Assembly: GCA_024919175.1 (NCBI GenBank) | Contig: CP103804.1 | Location: 1,550,001 to 1,614,000 of the forward strand | Direction of reading: 5' to 3' | Origin: Clostridioides difficile | GTDB lineage: Bacteria; Bacillota; Clostridia; Peptostreptococcales; Peptostreptococcaceae | DNA length: 64,000 bases | Shown: positions 30,422 to 38,929 of the stretch, in pieces | How positions within the stretch are numbered: position 1 is the first letter of the stretch | How the letters are laid out: the number at the start of each line of letters is the position of its first letter | Notes under the pieces: generated by a model | Databases searched by the model: none | Seen by the model: only the letters and a program-made list of their open reading frames with translations | Told to the model about the DNA's origin: nothing | Position numbers and translations under genes: made by a program

Positions 30422-31639
30422 ATGAATAATAAAAAATACTATCCTACTGCCATAGCGTTGTATTTTTCATATTTTTTACTTGGTATTGGAATTTCAATCT
30501 TAGGACAATATAAACCAGAATTTGCATCTATGTGGGGAGCTAAGACACTATCAGATGGAACCCTTGATGTGAGTATTGTTTTAGCTGTTATTGCTGCATT
30601 AGGATTAGGTAGACTTATATCATATCCATTTGCAGGCCCTATTTCAGATAAATATGGGAGAAAGGTAAGTGGGCTTATAGGTAATTTTCTACATGCTATT
30701 TTCTTTATTGGAATTGTATTTTCACCAAACTTTTATATAGCTTATATATTTGCAATAATTGGAGGTGCAGCAAACTCATTTTTAGATACTTGTGTAACAC
30801 CTTCTTGTATGGAGATATTTGCTAGTTTGGGAACAATTGCAAATATGTTTACTAAATTCACAATAGCTTTAGCACAATTTTTACTTCCTTTTATAATTGG
30901 ATTTGTTGCAGCAAATTCAATATCATTCAAAGTTATTTTTATAGTAACAGCTGTTCTTATTATTGTAGATGCAATTTTAATAGCGATATTACCATTTCCT
31001 CCAGCTAATAATGTTGTTGATAATAATGGAAAGGCTCTTAAGCCAGAAAAAATGAAGTTTACACCAACGAGTATAGCTCTTGTCTGTATTGGATTTACAT
31101 GTACATCTACATTTGTACTATGGTTAAATTGTAATCAAGAATTAGGTAAATTATATGGTATGGCCGACCCTACAAAAATTCAATCTTTTTATTCAATGGG
31201 AGTAATCTGTGCAGTATTAATAACTTCTGTACTTATAAAAAAATATGTTAAGCCAATAAGAATACTTGTTATCTATCCTGTAATAGCTTCAATTATGTTA
31301 TTAATTGTGTATTTTGTTCAGACACCAACTATTTGTATGGTAGGAGGATTTGTAATAGGTTATTCAGCAGCAGGTGGTGTGCTTCAATTGACTACATCGA
31401 CAGCAAATGAAATGTTTCCAACTAATAAAGGAAAAATAACATCTATAGTTATGATTGCATCTAGTATAGCTAACTATGTTATTTTAAATATAGCCGGATT
31501 TATTACAAAGTCTGGTGGAGTAAATGGTCCAAAATACGTTGTATTATTTAATATAGCTATAACTTTTGTTGGAATTTTACTTGCATTGTTTGTAAACATG
31601 AGATATGAAAAGGAGAAAGTACATGATTATAATATGTAA
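30422..31639 (+). CDS. MFS transporter of the shikimate-type cluster
   Basis: A 405-residue major facilitator permease with twelve predicted helices. The conserved loop 2-3 motif appears as GPISDKYGRK (about 77-86), and a central hydrophilic loop lies around residue 195-215. It starts at ATG behind AATAGGAGAA. Context suggests import of an aromatic-precursor acid such as shikimate or quinate for the flanking enzymes. Relatives include metabolite-proton symporters, but the substrate cannot be read from sequence. Arg codons are mainly AGA, unlike the first two cluster genes. Confidence 0.85.
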   Translation: MNNKKYYPTAIALYFSYFLLGIGISILGQYKPEFASMWGAKTLSDGTLDVSIVLAVIAALGLGRLISYPFAGPISDKYGRKVSGLIGNFLHAIFFIGIVFSPNFYIAYIFAIIGGAANSFLDTCVTPSCMEIFASLGTIANMFTKFTIALAQFLLPFIIGFVAANSISFKVIFIVTAVLIIVDAILIAILPFPPANNVVDNNGKALKPEKMKFTPTSIALVCIGFTCTSTFVLWLNCNQELGKLYGMADPTKIQSFYSMGVICAVLITSVLIKKYVKPIRILVIYPVIASIMLLIVYFVQTPTICMVGGFVIGYSAAGGVLQLTTSTANEMFPTNKGKITSIVMIASSIANYVILNIAGFITKSGGVNGPKYVVLFNIAITFVGILLALFVNMRYEKEKVHDYNM

Positions 31640-31702
31640 TATTAGTATAATATAATTGTAAGTATTTTTAATTTTAGCATGTCTGAAAGAAGAGGTGTCA
31701 CA

Positions 31703-32485
31703 ATGGAAAATATAAAAGAAATAAGAGAAAAAATAGATTTATATGATGATAAGCTTATTGATTTACTTGAAAAAAGAATGGAATGTATAAAAGATATTAT
31801 TGATATTAAAAAGGAAAAAGGTCTTCCTATTTTACAGCCAGATTATGAAAATAAAAAAGAAGTAGCATTGATTGAGAAGCTAAAAGGCCATAAGTTTGAA
31901 AATGAAATTATAGATATTTTTAGATATGTAGTTAAAAATAGCAAGAAAATACAAGCTAAAAATTTATTCTCTTATAATATAATGCTTGTTGGGTTTATGG
32001 GGGTAGGAAAAAGCACTGTATCAGCATACTTGAGTCATCTACTGGAGATGGAACAAGTAGAAACAGATGCATATATAGTTGAACATCAAGGAATGAGTAT
32101 TTCGGAAATATTTGAAAAACGAGGCGAAGAATACTTTAGAAATCTTGAAAGTCAAGTATTAATAAGTTTCCAACAAAGAGAAGGACTTGTTGTTTCCTGT
32201 GGGGGAGGAATTGTACTTAGAGATAAAAATGTAGAATATATGAAAAAAAGTGGAAGAATTGTTTTATTAACAGCAAGCCCAGAAACTATTCTTCAACGTG
32301 TTAAACATAGTGATGAAAGACCAATACTTAATAATAATATGAATGTTGAATTTATATCTGATTTGATGAAAAAACGAGAAGCAAAATATATGGCATCAGC
32401 AGATATTACTGTAAACACAGATAATAAAACAATAAAAGAAATTTGTGAAGAGTTAGTCGTAAAGTTAACAGAACTTGATAAATAA
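31703..32485 (+). CDS. Bifunctional chorismate mutase-shikimate kinase
   Basis: A 260-residue fusion. Residues about 1-80 form an AroQ-type chorismate mutase (IREKIDLYDDKLIDLLEKR, with later Lys and Glu residues typical of the active site). Residues about 92-260 form a shikimate kinase with the P loop GFMGVGKST, the ETD-AYI shikimate-binding segment, CGGGIVLR, and the lid Arg in DERPIL. The start is ATG 31703 behind AAGAGGTG; the in-frame ATG at 31679 overlaps no ribosome site. It would phosphorylate shikimate delivered by the dehydrogenase or transporter and also route chorismate to prephenate. It ends the cluster. Confidence 0.88.
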   Translation: MENIKEIREKIDLYDDKLIDLLEKRMECIKDIIDIKKEKGLPILQPDYENKKEVALIEKLKGHKFENEIIDIFRYVVKNSKKIQAKNLFSYNIMLVGFMGVGKSTVSAYLSHLLEMEQVETDAYIVEHQGMSISEIFEKRGEEYFRNLESQVLISFQQREGLVVSCGGGIVLRDKNVEYMKKSGRIVLLTASPETILQRVKHSDERPILNNNMNVEFISDLMKKREAKYMASADITVNTDNKTIKEICEELVVKLTELDK

Positions 32486-32581
32486 ATTCTAATTTAAAAT
32501 GAGTATGTATTTAAAAAAACTAAATTTTAACTTAACAAAACCATTGTTAAGCAATGAAACTTTAATATTTGTACAATTAGT

Positions 32582-32617
32582 ATTACTGGAAATTTTAATT
32601 TCTAGTAATATTTTTTT
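32582..32617 (+). terminator. Terminator of the shikimate-type cluster
   Basis: ATTACTGGAAATT (32582-32594) pairs with AATTTCTAGTAAT (32597-32609) with one G-T pair, followed by seven Ts. Confidence 0.85.
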
Positions 32618-32694
32618 ATGTGTAAAAATGTAAATTCATTAAAATAAGTAGTATAATCAATATAAATTATAATAATGTAAAGGAGGATAATTTA

Positions 32695-34560
32695 GTGGGT
32701 AGTATTTTTAAGCAACTACAAGAGATTAAGGATTATGATGGATATAAAGAGTCATTTGAAATGAATTATTTATGCATATACGAAAAGATACCTTTAAGAG
32801 AACAAGTAGAACTTGCAAATAATTTGGTAGATGATATTTTACATATTTACAGGAGTGAATCTAATGAAATTTACTTATTAGAGGAGGATAATCATAAGCC
32901 TTTAATATGTTATTTTGAAATTTTTATGAAAAAGATAAATACTTTAATAAAAGAGAGAATAATTGATGAAAGCTGGTTATATCAGTTAACAAAGAACTTA
33001 ATATATACAAGTAAAAAAAGTGAGTATGTGAAACTTGGATTAGTTTTAAGTGAAAATTATCTAGATATAGATAATATAAAAGAGGTAGTAGATACATTTT
33101 CTAAATCTGGAGAATACATATTTTATTTAAGTAACACTATCAGAAAGCTTGAATTTTACAACACATATTTGTTTAATCTATCCAAAGTATCCACAGGTTC
33201 AATAAAAGTATTTGCTATTGTGAATATGGAAAATTTGGATTCTAAAATAACCTCATATTTAATCGAAGAAGGATATAAAGATAAAATATATGAAGGGTTA
33301 CTAATGAGCTATATTATTTCTACAGTAGATTTAAGCGAATATCTTGAAAGACAAGATTTAGATAAAGATAAGATAAACAATTTAGCACATCTCATATGCA
33401 ATTATTTGTTAAGTGTAGAATTTAAATATATAGGGAATAAAGTGGAATTAGTGAATCAGTTTCTGCCAATTGTAGCAAGCTATGGAACTAGCTTTGATAG
33501 TCTGTATGCTATTTTCTTAATAGCAGTAGGTGTTTTAGAAGATGACAAAGTAAGTTGTGATAAAATTGAATTTAAGAAAGAAATGAATAATGTTTTACTC
33601 AGTAAAAAGTGGAAAAGTATATTCTTTAAAGCCTTAAATGAAGGCGATGGAAAGACAGAAGATATGATAAAAATGTCGGAAATTTATGATGTACGTTTAT
33701 CTTTTGATGATTTATTACCATATTTAAATAAAGATATTCGAGATTTTGAGGTGTATTGGCATATATCTAAAAAGGGAAGTGCAAGTTGTAAGTTAAAGTT
33801 ATTAGGTTTCTTTGAAAGAACATTTAAAATAGAAGAGTTAATTGGAAAAATGGAAGATATAGAAAAAAATAAATTAACACAAGAATATTACGATGACATG
33901 CTATTTTTTATTGTCCTTAAAGGTAGTAAATCACTGTACCCTGAAGGAAAGAATCTATCTTTAAAAGGAATCTTTGGAAACATAAATGAAGTACGTAAAG
34001 AATCTATAAATATTTTAAAGAGGTATAGAGAGAGACTTTCTCTTAAAGAAATGCAAATAATTAAAGAAGCTTATGAAAAAGAAAAAAATATCAAATTAAA
34101 AGATGATTTAAGGCGATTACTATATGAAAGTAATAATTTAAAAAAAGAATTTGTAAATACTAAAAAGTTGAAGGTAAATGAGCATGGTAAAGATATTTAT
34201 TTGACTTCAGTAGCTGTTGCTGGTTCAAGGTTTAGAAATAGAGAATATCTGGAAAAAGAACTGGAGAAGAGTAAGATATACTACCTAAACAGAGAGAAAG
34301 ATAATTTATATGATGAAAATGCCATAAAAATAGTTGGAGAAACTGGATATGTAATAGGTTATGTTCCAAGAAAAGATAATTATATTTTGAGTAATTTATT
34401 AGATGGAGGAAAATTATTGTATTGTAGAGTAACTGAGTACAATTTAGATGAAGATTATATATACATAAATATATATTTGAGTTATAAAGATGTGATTGAA
34501 ACTGTTGAAAATTCCCTGAAAATGGTCTTAGATAGAAGCAAAATAAAGGTTGTAAATTAA
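32695..34560 (+). CDS. HIRAN-domain protein with large unknown N-terminal region
   Basis: A 621-residue cytoplasmic protein starting at GTG behind AAGGAGGA. Residues 1 to about 490 are helical and unrecognised. The C-terminal part (about 500-600) matches the HIRAN domain: VAGSRFRNRE, LNREKDNLYDENAIKI and GYVIGYVPRKDN are its characteristic strands. HIRAN domains bind DNA 3' ends or damaged and stalled-fork DNA in SNF2 helicases (HLTF) and also occur alone in bacteria. Here there is no helicase or nuclease motif. It is monocistronic, closed by its own downstream terminator. A DNA-repair or defence accessory role is conceivable but unproved. Confidence 0.78.
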   Translation: MGSIFKQLQEIKDYDGYKESFEMNYLCIYEKIPLREQVELANNLVDDILHIYRSESNEIYLLEEDNHKPLICYFEIFMKKINTLIKERIIDESWLYQLTKNLIYTSKKSEYVKLGLVLSENYLDIDNIKEVVDTFSKSGEYIFYLSNTIRKLEFYNTYLFNLSKVSTGSIKVFAIVNMENLDSKITSYLIEEGYKDKIYEGLLMSYIISTVDLSEYLERQDLDKDKINNLAHLICNYLLSVEFKYIGNKVELVNQFLPIVASYGTSFDSLYAIFLIAVGVLEDDKVSCDKIEFKKEMNNVLLSKKWKSIFFKALNEGDGKTEDMIKMSEIYDVRLSFDDLLPYLNKDIRDFEVYWHISKKGSASCKLKLLGFFERTFKIEELIGKMEDIEKNKLTQEYYDDMLFFIVLKGSKSLYPEGKNLSLKGIFGNINEVRKESINILKRYRERLSLKEMQIIKEAYEKEKNIKLKDDLRRLLYESNNLKKEFVNTKKLKVNEHGKDIYLTSVAVAGSRFRNREYLEKELEKSKIYYLNREKDNLYDENAIKIVGETGYVIGYVPRKDNYILSNLLDGGKLLYCRVTEYNLDEDYIYINIYLSYKDVIETVENSLKMVLDRSKIKVVN

Positions 34561-34691
34561 ATAATATTGAAAAGTATTTAAAATTTAAACTATAATTAAT
34601 AAAGCTTTATAAAGCTATAAAAGCAATTATGAACGATTTGCATTCATGGACTTTTGTTTTAACTGTAAGTTGTTTTAATAAAATATAGCAT

Positions 34692-34775
34692 AAAAAACCA
34701 ATTGTTTTGTAATTAGATTGAATAAGTGTATTTAAATTTATTAAATACACATCTCTACCAAACAATTGGTTTTTA
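34692..34775. terminator. Bidirectional terminator with nested hairpin
   Basis: AAAACCAATTGTTT (near 34693) pairs with AAACAATTGGTTTT (near 34760). Inside lies GTGTATTTAA/TTAAATACAC. A and T runs on both sides serve the two converging genes. Confidence 0.82.
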
Positions 34776-34777
34776 TA

Positions 34778-36142
34778 CTATTTTATAATTTTAAATTTAG
34801 AAGGAATTTTAACTTCTGATTTTTCTTTTATTTTAGAAGCTTGTTTTTTAACTTTTTCCAATAACTCAGATTCATTTACAACTAATACTTTTCTTTCTTT
34901 CATAAGCCATTTTCCATCACAAATTGTAGAATCTACATTTTCGCTAGTCATAGAATACACTATGTTTCCAATTGGGTTATGCATTGGTAAACAATGAATT
35001 GTATTTGGATTAAGAATAATCATATCTGCTTTTTTGCCAACTTCAAGACTACCAATTTCTTTTTCAAGTAAAGCACATTTTGCCCCATTTATAGTAGCCA
35101 TTTCTAATATTTGTTCAGCTGGAATAACTGTTGGATTTAAAGTTCTTCCTTTATGTATTAATGACGTTAAATACATATCCCTCATTAAATCCATTCTATT
35201 GTTTGAAGGTGCTCCATCAGTACCAATTGAAACTGGAATTCCTTTTTCTAGCATCTCAGGAATTGATGCAAAACCGAGTACTACTTTCATAGCTGCACCA
35301 GGGTTATGAGAAACTTTTACATCATGTAATCTGAATAAATCAATTTCTTTATGAGTAAGCCAAACTGTATGAGCAGCTAAAAGGTTTGGCCCCAAAACTC
35401 CTAACTTATCAAGATATTCAACTGTTCCTACTCCAGTACTTTGCTTCACAAATGAAATTTCATCAGCTATTTCAGCTACATGCATATGTATACCTGTATT
35501 GTATTTATCAGCTAATTGTTTAGTTCTAACAAGTAAATCCTCAGTTGTATTAAAAATAGTTCTTAAAGCAAACCATATTTTAATTCTTTCATTAGAGGTA
35601 TTATTAAACTTATGGAATAAATCTAATTGAGTGTTGATTTCTTCATCAGTAGTTTTTTGCCATGCTTCAGGAAGACCATCTCCTGTATCCATAACTGACT
35701 TAGCTAGACATGCTCTAACTCCAGTCTTATCGACAGCTTCAACCATAGCATCGACATACTGACCACCAGATTCTAAAAATGTAGTAACACCAGATTTTAT
35801 TAGTTCCACACAACATGCAGTAGATGAGATTAAAGAATCTTCGTAATTAAAGCTACTTTCATATGGCCAGATTCTTTCTCTAAGCCATGTTAAAAGCACA
35901 ACATCATCAGAAAGACCACGACCTAATTGTTGAGATAAGTGAACATGTGTATTGACTAACCCTGGCATCAATATTTTTCCATTAGCATCGTATATTTCAG
36001 CATCTTTATCCACAATATTATTATCAAATTTACCAACTTTTTTTATAATATTGTCTTCAACAAGTATACTTCCATTCTCATATACTTCTCTATCTGTATT
36101 CATAGTGATTAGATATGCATTTTTTATAAGTAATTGTGACAT
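34778..36142 (-). CDS. Amidohydrolase-family aminohydrolase (MtaD/TrzA/SsnA type)
   Basis: A 454-residue metal-dependent deaminase. Metal ligands are visible: His-x-His in NTHVHLSQQ (about 66-68), His in HMHVAE, His in AAHTVWL, and Asp in SIGTDGAPSNN. LRERIWPYE is typical of S-adenosylhomocysteine/methylthioadenosine deaminases and related chlorohydrolase-type enzymes. The start is ATG 36142, about nine bases after AAGGG; the in-frame ATG at 36151 is too close to that site. It lies downstream of a riboswitch-controlled purine permease on the same strand, suggesting deamination of a purine or purine nucleoside. Exact substrate is unresolved. Confidence 0.8.
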   Translation of the reverse strand: MSQLLIKNAYLITMNTDREVYENGSILVEDNIIKKVGKFDNNIVDKDAEIYDANGKILMPGLVNTHVHLSQQLGRGLSDDVVLLTWLRERIWPYESSFNYEDSLISSTACCVELIKSGVTTFLESGGQYVDAMVEAVDKTGVRACLAKSVMDTGDGLPEAWQKTTDEEINTQLDLFHKFNNTSNERIKIWFALRTIFNTTEDLLVRTKQLADKYNTGIHMHVAEIADEISFVKQSTGVGTVEYLDKLGVLGPNLLAAHTVWLTHKEIDLFRLHDVKVSHNPGAAMKVVLGFASIPEMLEKGIPVSIGTDGAPSNNRMDLMRDMYLTSLIHKGRTLNPTVIPAEQILEMATINGAKCALLEKEIGSLEVGKKADMIILNPNTIHCLPMHNPIGNIVYSMTSENVDSTICDGKWLMKERKVLVVNESELLEKVKKQASKIKEKSEVKIPSKFKIIK

Positions 36143-36210
36143 AAATATCATCCCTTTTCTATGTATTTTTCTATCTATATATTATGATAATAAATTTTAT
36201 ATATAAAGTT

Positions 36211-36252
36211 AATAGCAAAATCAATTTAAATATAAAATTGATTTTGCTATTT
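36211..36252. terminator. Hairpin between permease and aminohydrolase
   Basis: AATAGCAAAATCAAT (36211-36225) pairs perfectly with ATTGATTTTGCTATT (36237-36251). The T tract on the minus-strand side is weak, so read-through into the aminohydrolase gene is possible. Confidence 0.55.
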
Positions 36253-36297
36253 GTAAATTAAAAATAAATAAGCTTTTAATATATCAAAATTAAAATA

Positions 36298-37641
36298 CTA
36301 ACTTAGTACTAAGTTTACAACTGCAAGTATACCTATAACCCAAAGTGTGATACTAATTTTATCAGTTTCTTTAGCTACAACATGCATTATTATATATGAA
36401 ATAAATCCAAAGCATAAACCGATACTTATACTATAAGTTAGAGGCATCAATAAAACTGTAACAAAAGCAGGGACTGCTATTTTGCTATCAGCAAAATCAA
36501 TTTGTTTTATACTTTCAAACATGAATACACCAACCATAACAAGTGCAGGTGCTGCAGCATAAGTAGGAACTATACCAAGTAATGGTGTAAATATAAGTGT
36601 GGCTAAGAATAATGCTGCTGTTACTACAGAAGCAAGTCCAGTTCTTGCACCTGCTGCTATACCAGAAGCTGATTCTCCAAATGTTGTAACTGTACTAGTT
36701 CCTAAAAACGAACCTATTAAAGTAGAAGAAACATCTGCATATAACATTTTTCCAAGGTCTTTTATTTCTCCATTTTCATCTTCAAGACCCATCTGCTTGC
36801 AACAAGTAATAAGGAATGCTAATGAATCAAACATGTCTATAAACATGAAAGAGAATATAGGTCCAATTAATGAGAATTTTAGTGCTCCTACAATATCTAA
36901 TTTAAAAGCAATTGGTGCTATACTTGGTGGCGTTGAGATTATTGCTGTTGGTAATTCTACAAACCCACATATAATAGATATTACTGTTGCTACTACTATA
37001 CTTATTAATATTCCACCTTTAATTTTTTTGTATTCCAATATTGCCATTAAGATAAGTGCAAAAAGAGCTATTAAAACTGTTGGTGTAAAATCTGCAAGTG
37101 AAACTATTGTATCTGGGTTTGCAATTATAACCCCCATGTTTTTTAAACCAACAAAAGCAAGGAAAAGGCCTATACCCGCTGAAGATGCTACTGCTAGCTC
37201 TCGAGGAATTGCATCAGCAATTGTCTTTCGAAGACCTGTTACTGCGAGTGTGAAGAATACACATCCAGATAAGAATACAACTCCAAGACCTGTTTGCCAT
37301 GGAATTCCTGCTCCTATAACCAATGAATATGTGAAGAATGCATTTAGACCCATACCAGGTGCTAGTGCAAATGGTGCATTTCCTAAAATTGCAAATATCA
37401 GTGTACCAATGGCTGTAGCTAATATAGTAACTGTTATAAGTGCTGCTTTATCCATACCAGCTTCAGATAATATTGCTGGATTTACGAAAACTATGTATGC
37501 CATTGTTAAGAATGTAGTAACCCCACCTATTATTTCCGTCTTAAGGTTAGAGCCACGTTCGCTGAATTTAAACATCTTGTCTAAAAAGCTTAATGATGAA
37601 TTATTTCCATCTGGTTGTACATTATTAGTGTTTGGTACCAT
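36298..37641 (-). CDS. NCS2-family guanine/hypoxanthine-type permease
   Basis: A 447-residue permease of the AzgA/PbuG/PbuO branch of nucleobase-cation symporters, with about 12-14 helices. Diagnostic segments include GGVTTFLTMAYIVFVNP near the N terminus, NAPFALAPGMGLNAFF (about 88-103), and LGTSTVTTFGESASGIAAGARTGL (about 315-338), the last of these split here only for description. The start is ATG 37641 behind GGAGGT; an in-frame TTG at 37653 lies inside the ribosome site. A guanine-class riboswitch lies in its leader, so import is switched off when guanine is plentiful. The substrate is probably guanine and/or hypoxanthine. Confidence 0.9.
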   Translation of the reverse strand: MVPNTNNVQPDGNNSSLSFLDKMFKFSERGSNLKTEIIGGVTTFLTMAYIVFVNPAILSEAGMDKAALITVTILATAIGTLIFAILGNAPFALAPGMGLNAFFTYSLVIGAGIPWQTGLGVVFLSGCVFFTLAVTGLRKTIADAIPRELAVASSAGIGLFLAFVGLKNMGVIIANPDTIVSLADFTPTVLIALFALILMAILEYKKIKGGILISIVVATVISIICGFVELPTAIISTPPSIAPIAFKLDIVGALKFSLIGPIFSFMFIDMFDSLAFLITCCKQMGLEDENGEIKDLGKMLYADVSSTLIGSFLGTSTVTTFGESASGIAAGARTGLASVVTAALFLATLIFTPLLGIVPTYAAAPALVMVGVFMFESIKQIDFADSKIAVPAFVTVLLMPLTYSISIGLCFGFISYIIMHVVAKETDKISITLWVIGILAVVNLVLS

Positions 37642-37670
37642 CTTTACCTCCAAAAAACTTTAAAATATAA

Positions 37671-37797
37671 ACAAAAAAATATATATTCATATAGATAGAA
37701 TAGAATATATATTAAAGTTAACATTCTATTCATAGAAAACCCATTTAAGGTGAGTTTGTAGAGACTATTAGACCATATTACTAATATTATATGAACA
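37671..37797 (-). promoter_or_regulatory. Purine (guanine-class) riboswitch with terminator
   Basis: On the minus strand the aptamer (about 37797-37727) has P1 TTCATA/TATGAA, the conserved core TAATATGG near L2, GTCTCTAC between P2 and P3, P3 AAACTC...GGGTTT and the 3' core TCTATGAA. The base at the specificity position preceding TATGAA is C (CTATGAA), which in this class selects guanine; adenine sensors have U. Downstream, AATATATATTC/GAATATATATT (37713-37679) followed by seven Ts is the terminator. GAATAGAA of P1's 3' side can pair with TTCTATTC inside the terminator, a plausible antiterminator. Confidence 0.85.
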
Positions 37798-37820
37798 TTT
37801 TCTATTTGTTTTTCTGTTGT

Positions 37821-37849
37821 ATTATATCGTAATATTGTATTATTTACAA
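37821..37849 (-). promoter_or_regulatory. Promoter of the riboswitch-permease transcript
   Basis: On the minus strand TTGTAA (37849-37844), a 17-base spacer and TATAAT (37826-37821), placing the start about 18 bases before the aptamer. Confidence 0.7.
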
Positions 37850-38147
37850 TAAATTTAAAGAAATTATTCGTTTTTTTTGTCGATTTTATAAAAAATTGAG
37901 GTCATTTTTTATAAAAAATAATTATTTCTAAAGATAACTGTTATAAAAGTATAACATTTATTATACTTCTATAATATTTATACTATTAATGGAAATTCAT
38001 TATAAATAAGTTTGTGATATAATTATAAATGTACTGAATACAAGAATATTTCGTAAAAACTTTTTAATATATTGAAAGTACATATAATAGTTTAATATAA
38101 TAATAAAAATGAAATTAAGAATAATATAATTTATAGTGGAGGGGAAA

Positions 38148-38801
38148 ATGACTAAAATTATTAAAGTACAAAAGCCTAAATTTACGGGGGAATTAGAAAA
38201 CGTTGAGAATATTGAATCTATATTAGATGATATATTCAATGATGAAAAAATATTTAATAAAACTATAGAAAATGAGGTTATAAGTGATTTGGATATTACA
38301 AGAGCAAGTTTTGAATCTTGTATATTTAGAAATGTATCCTTTGAAAATTGTAATTTAAAAAAGATTGACTTACTTGATATAGTATTTGAAAACTGCAATT
38401 TATCCAATACATCTTTCGATGGAGGAAGTATATACAGAGTGGAATTTAAAGACAGTAAATTAATAGGAGTTAGATTGGATGATTGTATACTTAAAAACGT
38501 ATTGTTTAAGGATGTTTTAGGTAGATATTCTAACTTCTCGTTTTCTAAATTTAAGATAGTTTCTATTTTAGACTCAAATTTTGAAAGTTCTGTGTTTCAG
38601 GAAGTAAAAAATGAAAATTTAGTATTCGAGTATACAAATTTAAAAAAAGCGAATTTTAATGGAACTAAACTTTCTGGAGTAGATTTTACTACTAATAATA
38701 TTGAAGGTATTGAAGTAGGAATAAATGATATTAGGGGAGCTTGTTTTGATGTGTCGCAAGCAATCGATTTAACAAAACTGATGGGAATTATCATAAAATG
38801 A
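38148..38801 (+). CDS. Pentapeptide-repeat protein, Qnr-sized
   Basis: A 217-residue pentapeptide-repeat protein. From about residue 45 to 205 the sequence follows the A/S-x-[LF]-x-x pattern (for example ASFESCIFRNVSFENCNL and later LKKANFNGTKLSGVDF), giving a right-handed quadrilateral beta helix. An N-terminal extension of about 40 residues is not repetitive. The start is ATG 38148 behind GGAGGGG; GTG 38136 is inside that region. Length matches Qnr (about 218), and Gram-positive Qnr-like proteins mimic DNA and protect gyrase from quinolones. Family membership is firm; gyrase protection is speculation. An extended -10 (TG-A-TATAAT) lies at 38015-38023. Confidence 0.83.
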   Translation: MTKIIKVQKPKFTGELENVENIESILDDIFNDEKIFNKTIENEVISDLDITRASFESCIFRNVSFENCNLKKIDLLDIVFENCNLSNTSFDGGSIYRVEFKDSKLIGVRLDDCILKNVLFKDVLGRYSNFSFSKFKIVSILDSNFESSVFQEVKNENLVFEYTNLKKANFNGTKLSGVDFTTNNIEGIEVGINDIRGACFDVSQAIDLTKLMGIIIK

Positions 38802-38859
38802 AAATTATATGCAAATATCAAATTGGGAAAACGTTAACAATGTGAGAATTTTTACCAGA

Positions 38860-38909
38860 TTGACATTTTTATGAAAATAAAGTAAGATTATCTTAATATT
38901 CAAAATATT
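38860..38909 (+). promoter_or_regulatory. brnQ promoter with CodY-like box
   Basis: TTGACA (38860-38865), a 17-base spacer and TAAGAT (38883-38888). At 38895-38909 the 15-mer AATATTCAAAATATT matches the CodY consensus at 12 of 15 positions and would overlie the start of transcription. CodY control of branched-chain amino-acid transport is well known, but in AT-rich DNA such matches are frequent. Confidence 0.5.
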
Positions 38910-38929
38910 TTCAAAGGGGGTAGTTTGGT

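Noticed and set aside
36599..37663. 354-codon plus-strand frame
   Set aside because: Antisense shadow of the NCS2 permease, rich in Ala/Pro/Ile, with no ribosome site.
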